A DNA stretch of 20,626 bases from UBA1447 sp964568955. Its GTDB lineage: Bacteria > Bacillota > Clostridia > Oscillospirales > Acutalibacteraceae. Positions 9,501 through 15,078 of the stretch are shown piece after piece. Under the pieces are notes generated by a model. The model made no database searches, was not told the origin of the DNA, and worked only from the letters and a program-made list of their open reading frames with translations. The DNA lies in NCBI GenBank assembly GCA_964568955.1, contig CAZMSM010000040.1:1-20626 (forward strand), written 5' to 3'. The translations under genes were made by a program, and so were the position numbers. How positions within the stretch are numbered: the stretch's first letter is position 1; every line of letters starts with the position of its first letter.

Positions 9501-10518
9501 CATAATACTGTGTGATAGTGGCAACAGCTGAGCCGCCGGTAGTATTGAAAGTGATTTCAAACTGTTTAAGCGCCCAAACCGCATAGAAGGTAACGATATC
9601 GTTTGAGGTCGCCGTCAGGTTTAAAACAGATTGCGCGTTGGTATACAGGACACCACCGCCCGGCGTTGTTGACCAGCCTGAAAAATCATGCCCAATTTTT
9701 GAAAAGTTGTTCGATGTAAGATTGGATGTGACACCATAGGTGTGCTGGGACGCGGCAGTGGTTCCCGTGCCGCCACTCGGGTTGTAGTTAACAGTATAGG
9801 TGTTCGCTGTCCACTTTGCATGGAAAGTCACATCCGATGCACCAAGCGTGTAGGGCCAGTTGACCGGGGTGGTGAGCCCTGCATTCGTATACCAACCGCT
9901 GAAGGTGTGACCCAACTTGGTCGGGTTGATAGCAGGGGCCGCAACCTGGGTGCCGACATCTTGCGTTACCGGTGGAACATAGCTACCGCCGTTTGCGTTA
10001 AAGCTTACGGTTTGTTGAGGGACAGCAAGCGTCACACTGCCGTTTACAATCGTGGAGGAAAGAAGATTGGCATCTTTATCATGCAGGGGCCCGTGCGTTA
10101 GTGTCAGCGGCGTGGAGCCTGTCCATCCTTCTTTGATGGTGAATATAACATCCATCATGGAACCGGCTGCAGTCAACCCGTTCATAGCGATAAAGGAATG
10201 CCTAATCAGGGGAGGTTTTGTTCCGTTTATTGCAGAGTTCATATTAGGGCCTGAAGCTGCACTTCCCAAATCAGCTGACTTAAATGTCAGTTTTGTGCTG
10301 TCATAGGTCAGTATAAAGTCTACCGCCGCCAAGCCCGAATTACCGCTAATGTTCAGCGATACGGCAACGTCGGTGCCTGCGGTGCCGCTTGCACTTGTGA
10401 CAGTGAACACGATTGGGTCATATGCAAAAGTGATTATTGGAGATGCCACTGTCAGCACAAGCAGTATCACTGCCAAAAAGTATCCTGTCGTTTTCACAAT
10501 GTTTTTTCTTGTATTCAT
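6547..10518 (-). CDS. Secreted cohesin and InlB-repeat surface protein
   Basis: A 1323-residue secreted protein. The start chosen is the ATG at 10518-10516, because GAGGGGGAT lies directly upstream and a signal peptide follows (NIVKTTGYFLAVILLVLTVA, cleavage near 33); the frame stays open 26 codons further upstream without a ribosome site. Residues about 35-166 resemble a type I cohesin (AAVDFILTYDSTKLTFKSAD, then MDVIFTIKEGW and a closing IVNGSVTLAV strand). Seven InlB-type repeats follow (about 170-658), each with F-x-x-x-GG, a GYxFxGW core and a terminal AQW/AKW. After a roughly 320-residue beta-rich region with no recognised family come two more repeats (about 987-1112), then two related C-terminal modules (about 1122-1217 and 1226-1323) ending in GDYTI-V. 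No LPxTG, SLH or transmembrane anchor is seen. The gene lies 104 nt downstream of a dockerin protein gene. The ligand is unknown. Confidence 0.85.
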   Translation of the reverse strand: MNTRKNIVKTTGYFLAVILLVLTVASPIITFAYDPIVFTVTSASGTAGTDVAVSLNISGNSGLAAVDFILTYDSTKLTFKSADLGSAASGPNMNSAINGTKPPLIRHSFIAMNGLTAAGSMMDVIFTIKEGWTGSTPLTLTHGPLHDKDANLLSSTIVNGSVTLAVPQQTVSFNANGGSYVPPVTQDVGTQVAAPAINPTKLGHTFSGWYTNAGLTTPVNWPYTLGASDVTFHAKWTANTYTVNYNPSGGTGTTAASQHTYGVTSNLTSNNFSKIGHDFSGWSTTPGGGVLYTNAQSVLNLTATSNDIVTFYAVWALKQFEITFNTTGGSAVATITQYYGSAITPPGNPSKEGYTFNKWLPAVPETMPATDTACVAQWDINEYTISFDSDGGTSVAGITQDYNTAVTAPTAPTKEGYTFAGWLPDVPAFMPSYDLTCTAKWTLNDHQLTVNPNGGTWEIFTTPQNYTQNYNTTKTIADPTRTGYNFTGWSLGTGQGSFNAATKTYTFGPTLGSTATLTAQWAIKTYTITFELNGGNGTSSWTRPYGHVQATLPIPTRTNYNFDGWYAEAGLINKVEAPYTVLGDVTLYAKWSASGNFMITFDANGGTGGAGPTSMVAGTPLTAPAVMREGYLLAGWLPALPVNVPGEDTTYTAQWIQTGTEVTVTKGVGEMIVNIKSWTADTQYQIWSNQSVKSDTLLDGVADVKTDQWILSQSYMPGSAGIEQPDGSINFIIDEFDSPDKNYTIAVRVADAGYNFLREVRDAYTPLDVGEVVITKVLVDGVYAKETEIKEIKDGANVLMSVICNKDTGVTYSATASSTIKGSTVTQPVDPPVLIPNTNRFNWDISDLSTGTYTVILKAQNSSTSDTQEVQFQLYSSTEGINYGTINSMELTATGKTIKINPAFMNGSFWYRIGESGKPPIVTSGLIQTAGNIEYTVAQPGIYQVFGFVNRTGVTLIGNAYDDAYVRTIEIARTAPVVIPDPDPDPVTITFNANGGQGGTAGNQIPGKPITAPTLTRAGFVFNGWNPPLPATVPEVATTYTAQWININDLPAAITITFNANGGTGDTANLQIPGRPMTAPSVTRDGYVLDGWVPALPATVPALPTTYTAQWKLAPGPVDPPSSKVTLAANRPLANVPTGTAVTFTASANIINIGDTSVQYSFWRYDAKGWVLVKDWSLSNTLTWTPARVGDYTIQVRAKGTNAGSYEALSNVDTTVTDPDPDNKKAQVSNISINQAQLNSDATARTPIAIRASATSTNGQALLYKFYVHDSAMGTTTLQNYSVNQQCVWIPRKAGDYTISVLVKSSASFGKYDAIQAFDITVN
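6550..7155 (-). repeat. Two tandem C-terminal beta modules
   Basis: Residues about 1122-1217 and 1226-1323 of the cohesin protein are two diverged copies of one module. Each has Q(Y)-S/K-F-x-x-x-D/H early, a central x-L-x-x-YS/WS segment, a W-x-P-x-x-x-GDYTI turn, and a closing K-x-x-x-x-x-Y-x-A-x-x. They resemble the 'three Y' (Y_Y_Y) beta-sandwich type; the assignment is tentative. Confidence 0.5.
7183..7560 (-). repeat. InlB-type repeats 8 and 9
   Basis: Two adjacent repeats (residues about 987-1112) share TITFNANGG, IPGxPxTAP, GW-x-P-x-LPATVP and TTYTAQW. They are also close at DNA level (for example the complement of CACTGTGCCGTGTA at about 7189 and 7389), which suggests recent duplication or gene conversion. 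Confidence 0.8.
8545..10011 (-). repeat. InlB-type (Listeria-Bacteroides) repeats 1-7
   Basis: Seven consecutive repeats of about 60-80 residues (about 170-658 of the protein). Each starts with a strand ending in N/D-x-x-GG, has a G-Y/H-x-F-x-GW core and ends in a hydrophobic strand closing with KW, VW or QW. Repeats 3, 4 and 7 are the short form with P-x-x-P-x-x-M/V-P; repeats 1, 2, 5 and 6 are longer. This is the beta-grasp fold family first described in internalin B and common in bacterial surface proteins. Confidence 0.85.
10021..10416 (-). other. Cohesin-like domain coding segment
   Basis: Residues about 35-166 of the cohesin protein. The order of strands agrees with type I cohesins: G-T-x-V-A-V-S-L-N-I, then AAVDFILTYDSTKLTF, then a variable loop, then a hydrophobic strand (SMMDVIFTIKEGW), then TPLTLTHGPLHDKDANLL and IVNGSVTLAV. 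A cohesin binds a dockerin; a dockerin is encoded by the gene immediately upstream. Confidence 0.7.
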
Positions 10519-10622
10519 AAATATCCCCCTCGTTTTGTTTCCCCCGCTGAAGCGATGAGAAATAAGTTTGCTTGCTGTGAAGTTTTTACCGGGCAATTAA
10601 CGCCTGAATGCGCTTGCTCGTA

Positions 10623-13600
10623 TTAAAATGAAGTTATCAAACCTGCGGAGTACTGCAAAATTCTAAGGGAGTCAAACGCGGTTATCGTACCGGAATTGTT
10701 TATGTCGCCTGCCAGCGTTTGATTGCTGTCAAGGGTAATCATTTCGGCAGAGTTCTGAAGTGCTAACAAAGCATCAAAAGCTTTTGCCTGCCTATCGCCG
10801 GTCAAATCGCCATTAATAATGATTGTGTACGAGCGGATAAGTTCTTCGCCGCTCATCAAATCAACGACCGTTCCCGTACCTTGGCCGTTCGGGGTGTTGT
10901 TGAATACCAGTGTAGCACCCGGTGTGGCCTGTACAAGTACGTCGAGGGGGCTCGTATTGGTATCAAGCCCGGAAATATAGAAGTTAACATTGTCGATGTC
11001 GAAGCCTGTCTCAGGCGGAACGTCTACAAAAATCTGTGTCGTCTTTTTCCAGGCTTCTAAGAGTCTATCCCTCGCCTCGTTTACCTTGGTCTGGCGCAAA
11101 GTCGTGCTGCTGTCTGCGTTGACAAGCGTAGCAAAGTCATAGGCGCGTTCGAATCTGTCCCACATGTCGGCAGAGCAACCGTGTTCGAGTGGCATATCGG
11201 CTGCTACCAAAGCGACGGCTTCGTTTAGGCGGGCCTTGACCGCGGGTGCATGAACCAGCCGCTGGGCATACAGGTTGAGCCTGTTTAGCGCGTATGCGAC
11301 GGAAACGGCGCTAATAGGGTTGATCGCCTCAACTGCGGCTGCGTAATCAATAACCCATTGAGCATGAGCCACATCAAAGGCTTCTTCCTCTTCGGGAGTC
11401 AGGGGAGGACTTATGCGGCGAACCGGTTCTTGGGGTAGCTGCTGGGACCAATAGATTCCGCTGGCGTTGTCTCTTTCGTCCCTGTACCTGCCGTAAGTGT
11501 AGCCAACGTAGTCTTCCTTGCCCATATAGTTATAATTCGGGTCATCGTATTCGTAGTTAAGTTTCATGCCGGGGTTTTCCGGGTCATCATAGTCGTTGGG
11601 CGGTGCAATTTGGTCCATCGCAGTTATAAGCGATCCCACGCCGGCTGAAACTACGGTGGCCTCAAGGGCTTCAATAGCGACTTTGAGGTTTGTTGCCGCA
11701 GTTTCAAAGTGAGCGGCATGCGTTGTCATAAAGGAAGAGGCTACCCTCGGTCGGTAAACAATTGCAACTGCGTCTTTAATAGCATCAATGTAATTGTTAA
11801 AAGCAGTTGAACTTGAGTAATCGTTCGGGTTGCGGTTGGCTTCGATTGCTCTCTCCAGAAGGGAGGGAAGATCGTAATCCGTATACAGTACAACGCTATG
11901 CGTAAAGTTAAAGGTTACTTTTGTGTACCAAAGCTGTGTCTCGGTTGCGTAGTAGGAATAAGACGAGTTGTACAAGCCGTCCGCCGGCCTTGTCGCTGAT
12001 GCATTTACTGAAAAATATGGAATATTCCATGCTTTGCTATCTGTTGTTGAGATGTTGCTGAAAGGAGCCAGCGTGATTCCGTTTGAAACAAGTGTGCCAT
12101 GAACGGCACATGTTTTGCGGGAAACGGTAGCGTCTCTACCGTGCAATGCTCCGCTTTTCTCTTTTCTGCTAAGCCTTGCAAGGGAACTCTTCAAACTTTG
12201 CATGGTTGCGTTTTTCTTAGCCGAGTACTGCGCGGTGTCTGTTTGCCATTGTTCATAGGCAATGTCGTAGGCTGCAATTTCCGCCTCGCTAGCGCCCGGC
12301 GGGAGCTCTTCCGGAGCCTCCGGCTCAGCGGGGCCGTTTAAGTAGGTGCTGTTGTAGTTTATTACATGGTAGTTGTTGCTTTCGGGTTGTAAAGTTGTCC
12401 AAGTGTCGCCATCGTCGGCGGTCTGCGAAATATAGGAAAATGCTCTTTGCGAAAGTGGTGTGGGGGTTAGTACCGTGCCGTCTTCCGTTAAAACATTGTA
12501 GGTTAGGGTAATCATCAGCTGTTGGTTAGCGGTAAAGGTGCCGCCAAGGGTGCAAGTGACAGCGTCCCCACCGTTGATGACGGTGCCCGCAAGATTGCTG
12601 ACCGTTATCGCGGGAATGCTTGAAGCGACCGAAACAATTTTGATTTTGTAGAGGTTGTCCTGCACAAAACTGTTGTTTTTGTCCGTTGCACCGGTATTGA
12701 TACCCGTGGAGTCGTTACGGATAGAGAATGAGACCGACCCGCTGACAACTTCCGGTAACTGGATGTCAGGGTCTTGATATTCCTGTGGAGTGCTTCTTTC
12801 CAACACTGATGCAAGAAGAGGCATTATAGCAGGCATTATGGAAGTTCTGCGGATGTTGAGTTGATTGAGAATATTTTTAATAATGGTTGCAAGGTTTGCG
12901 TTGGAGATAAGGGTTTCAAATGAGGTGAAGTTGCCGATAGCCGCGGGGAAGATACTGTTAACGACTCTCGCAACAGTGTCGATGAGAATTTTCTTGAGTG
13001 TTTTAGTCCCAAGTTCCGAACCATCGACTCTTTCAAACAGTGAAAGTATGCCGTTAACATCCAAGTTTAGCAAACCTCCGACAAGCCTGTTGATTAGCAG
13101 CTCGTGCGAATTGCCGTTTACGGAAGCCGGCAACCATTTGGCGGACGTAGGTATAAACAGATTAAGAAGCGTATCAATAGCTGCCCAAGGGTCCGTTTGG
13201 CTGAAGGTGGCATTTAACACGCCACCGTAGTTTGTAACAGCCCAATTTGTTACCATAAGAAGGGTGGCATCAAAACCCTGACCGTATGCAACCAGCCCCG
13301 TGCCCGGAACAGTACCGACGGCGGGGTTCATATCTATACTTTGGTTGATGCTGTAAGCCAGCAGGTCTGCGACCATGGTGAGCATACCGGTTTGTGTTTT
13401 TGGTTGTGAGCTGTAGTCAATCGCCGGTAGTTTGTCTGCGAGTGCGTCCTTTGCTGCGTACCAAGCGACCTCGACGAGCGAATCCGCGTCATTCGGAATG
13501 TAAATGCTGTCGGACGAAGAGTTGAGCAGTGAACGCAGGATGTAGGAGAAGAGCTCCTGGTCATTCATTGCGTCAACCTCGGCGGGGGATGCCACATCAA

Positions 13601-14720
13601 GGTAATTCGGAAAAAGTACATCGCCCGTTTCACTCAGGATGTATTTTGCAGCTGACGCAAAGTTAGTGAGCAGGTTGGTGTTCAAACCGGCGGGCCAAGT
13701 GTAATTTTTTGTCAGTGCGTTGATAACACTTGCCAACAAGTTGTTCAGCTCAGCTATAAAGGTCGAACCGGATGGAACGGTGTAAGTCGGGACAACATAG
13801 TCAATATTGAGTATGTCGGCGTATTCATTTAAATTGCTTTCGTCGCCCGTATAGAGGGGGTCGTCTTCCAGCAACGGATCATAAACGACACCGCAGGCTT
13901 CACGCACGGTCTTTTTTAAATCGGTGTTCAGCAGGGGCACAACAATGATGTTCCACGCTTGCTGTAAAAGTGTCCCAACAAAGTCATACGCGGAAGAAGT
14001 TGTGCCGACAATATCGATGTAGTTGACCGGCGTTACAAGCTCCGGCGCAAAACCGTCGTATTCCCCTGTTATGGGGTCGAGCTCGCCTTGGACGAGGTCG
14101 GTTATAACTTTCTGTACCATCGTATCCGCATTTTCGTTCACCGGGTCGGGCACAGTGGCATCCGGGTAAGCCATGCCATAGAGCATGCCTTTGACTATTT
14201 GGTTGATGTTCAGGTCCTCGGGGTCAAAAGCCGAACTCGCGAGGCCAAGGTTTATGGTGCCGTCTATCAGCTTACCGATAACGGTTCTGTTGTCACTGTT
14301 GCCGAGAAACGCCACCAAGGCGTATATAACGTCGGTGTCGCTGGTGTCCTGCACACCATTATTCCTCCTGGGGTCCTTGAGTGCTGAGCGGTCCAGGTCG
14401 TTTAAGTCGCCGGCCAGGCCGAGGAGTATGTTGCCGAGAAATTTGTAGAGATCGGTGAAAGCATTGTTCACCGAGTTCAGCCTTAACTCACCCAGAATCG
14501 ACAGGTCAATGATCATGTTTTTATCCGCGAGCAAAACATCCACACTGTCGAGCACCATGGTGCAGGCTTGGTTGAATGTGATTACCGGTTGGTCCACATC
14601 GTCGTAATTCGTCAGGTAGCCGTCGACATAACTTGCCCGGCCCTGCGCCACAACACTGAATGTGGACATCATAATAACGATTGCCATGAAAAAGCCAAGG
14701 ATCCTCTTTAATCTTTTCAT
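10623..14720 (-). CDS. Large secreted dockerin protein
   Basis: A 1365-residue exported protein with ribosome site GGAGGG just upstream of the ATG and a signal peptide (RLKRILGFFMAIVIMMSTF, cleavage near 26-30). Residues about 40-645 are helix-rich, with many L-L/I-L segments, and match no family I recognise. About 655-770 is a beta-rich segment. Residues 803-832 and 1105-1130 share a repeated helical motif (E-A-F/Y-D-x-A-x-x-QW-x-x-D-x-A). Two helical stretches (about 951-1022 and 1163-1226) resemble FIVAR modules. About 1240-1302 is the beta-sandwich often found before dockerins. Residues 1303-1365 are a type I dockerin with two segments, D-L-T-G-D-x6-D and D-I-N-N-S-x6-D, each followed by L-x-x-LQ-x-SA. 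It has its own promoter and is followed 104 nt later by the cohesin gene. Function unknown; a structural or binding role in a surface assembly is an inference. Confidence 0.82.
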   Translation of the reverse strand: MKRLKRILGFFMAIVIMMSTFSVVAQGRASYVDGYLTNYDDVDQPVITFNQACTMVLDSVDVLLADKNMIIDLSILGELRLNSVNNAFTDLYKFLGNILLGLAGDLNDLDRSALKDPRRNNGVQDTSDTDVIYALVAFLGNSDNRTVIGKLIDGTINLGLASSAFDPEDLNINQIVKGMLYGMAYPDATVPDPVNENADTMVQKVITDLVQGELDPITGEYDGFAPELVTPVNYIDIVGTTSSAYDFVGTLLQQAWNIIVVPLLNTDLKKTVREACGVVYDPLLEDDPLYTGDESNLNEYADILNIDYVVPTYTVPSGSTFIAELNNLLASVINALTKNYTWPAGLNTNLLTNFASAAKYILSETGDVLFPNYLDVASPAEVDAMNDQELFSYILRSLLNSSSDSIYIPNDADSLVEVAWYAAKDALADKLPAIDYSSQPKTQTGMLTMVADLLAYSINQSIDMNPAVGTVPGTGLVAYGQGFDATLLMVTNWAVTNYGGVLNATFSQTDPWAAIDTLLNLFIPTSAKWLPASVNGNSHELLINRLVGGLLNLDVNGILSLFERVDGSELGTKTLKKILIDTVARVVNSIFPAAIGNFTSFETLISNANLATIIKNILNQLNIRRTSIMPAIMPLLASVLERSTPQEYQDPDIQLPEVVSGSVSFSIRNDSTGINTGATDKNNSFVQDNLYKIKIVSVASSIPAITVSNLAGTVINGGDAVTCTLGGTFTANQQLMITLTYNVLTEDGTVLTPTPLSQRAFSYISQTADDGDTWTTLQPESNNYHVINYNSTYLNGPAEPEAPEELPPGASEAEIAAYDIAYEQWQTDTAQYSAKKNATMQSLKSSLARLSRKEKSGALHGRDATVSRKTCAVHGTLVSNGITLAPFSNISTTDSKAWNIPYFSVNASATRPADGLYNSSYSYYATETQLWYTKVTFNFTHSVVLYTDYDLPSLLERAIEANRNPNDYSSSTAFNNYIDAIKDAVAIVYRPRVASSFMTTHAAHFETAATNLKVAIEALEATVVSAGVGSLITAMDQIAPPNDYDDPENPGMKLNYEYDDPNYNYMGKEDYVGYTYGRYRDERDNASGIYWSQQLPQEPVRRISPPLTPEEEEAFDVAHAQWVIDYAAAVEAINPISAVSVAYALNRLNLYAQRLVHAPAVKARLNEAVALVAADMPLEHGCSADMWDRFERAYDFATLVNADSSTTLRQTKVNEARDRLLEAWKKTTQIFVDVPPETGFDIDNVNFYISGLDTNTSPLDVLVQATPGATLVFNNTPNGQGTGTVVDLMSGEELIRSYTIIINGDLTGDRQAKAFDALLALQNSAEMITLDSNQTLAGDINNSGTITAFDSLRILQYSAGLITSF
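10626..10814 (-). other. Type I dockerin domain coding segment
   Basis: Residues 1303-1365. Calcium-loop-like residues in repeat 1 are D1, T3, D5, D12 and in repeat 2 D1, N3, S5, D12. Positions 10-11, which set cohesin specificity, are Ala-Phe in both halves (KAFDALLALQNSA and TAFDSLRILQYSA), giving a near-perfect internal twofold symmetry. T3, R6 and K9 in the first loop depart from the consensus N, G and N/S. Confidence 0.8.
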
Positions 14721-14839
14721 TACTTATTCCCTCCGTCTTTTTAATCGCGCGACAAAATCCGCATGCCGCTTCTTTTTAAAAGTATAAAATAAAAATGTGG
14801 TCACACAAATAGCGAGAAAAATTCCATTTCCTCACCGCC

Positions 14840-14868
14840 ATTATATAACGCTTCCTATCCGAAATCAA
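14840..14868 (-). promoter_or_regulatory. Sigma-A promoter of the dockerin gene
   Basis: On the minus strand TTGATT (complement of 14863-14868), a 17-bp spacer, and TATAAT (complement of 14840-14845). Transcription would start near 14833, leaving a leader of about 110 nt before the ATG at 14720. No terminator or second promoter is obvious before the cohesin gene, so this promoter probably serves both. Confidence 0.75.
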
Positions 14869-15010
14869 CCACAAAAGCAATCTTTTTGGAGAATTTTGTA
14901 TATATTTTGACGATTTTTTGTGCGTTCTTGCGAAAATACAGAAAAATGGTCATTTAGTATTTTTTTATACCGCTTTTTGTTCAAATTATTGAGGTATTTT
15001 CTGTTTTGTA
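14869..15010. other. AT-rich spacer between divergent promoters
   Basis: No gene or recognised RNA in this stretch. It is rich in T- and A-tracts. Two 8-bp inverted repeats are present: GAAAATAC (14932-14939) with GTATTTTC (14994-15001), and ACAGAAAA (14938-14945) with TTTTCTGT (14997-15004). These could be regulator sites or chance matches in AT-rich DNA. Confidence 0.3.
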
Positions 15011-15039
15011 TTGAAAAGCACGATGTAAACAGATATAAT
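15011..15039 (+). promoter_or_regulatory. Sigma-A promoter of the ceramidase-like gene
   Basis: TTGAAA (15011-15016), a 17-bp spacer, and consensus TATAAT (15034-15039). Transcription would begin near 15046, about 33 nt before the ATG at 15079, with GGAGGA at 15067-15072 as ribosome site. Confidence 0.8.
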
Positions 15040-15078
15040 GAAAGTGTGTATTAAACCAACTCGAACGGAGGATTATTT

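Noticed and set aside
10519..10596. Upstream extension of the cohesin protein by 26 codons
   Set aside because: The internal ATG at 10518 has a strong GAGGGGGAT site and begins a classical signal peptide; the extension has no ribosome site and is polar.
14796..14805. TGTGGTCACA as a CRP-type site
   Set aside because: Arms of only four bases, not the known spacing of CRP/Fnr sites, and no such regulator nearby.
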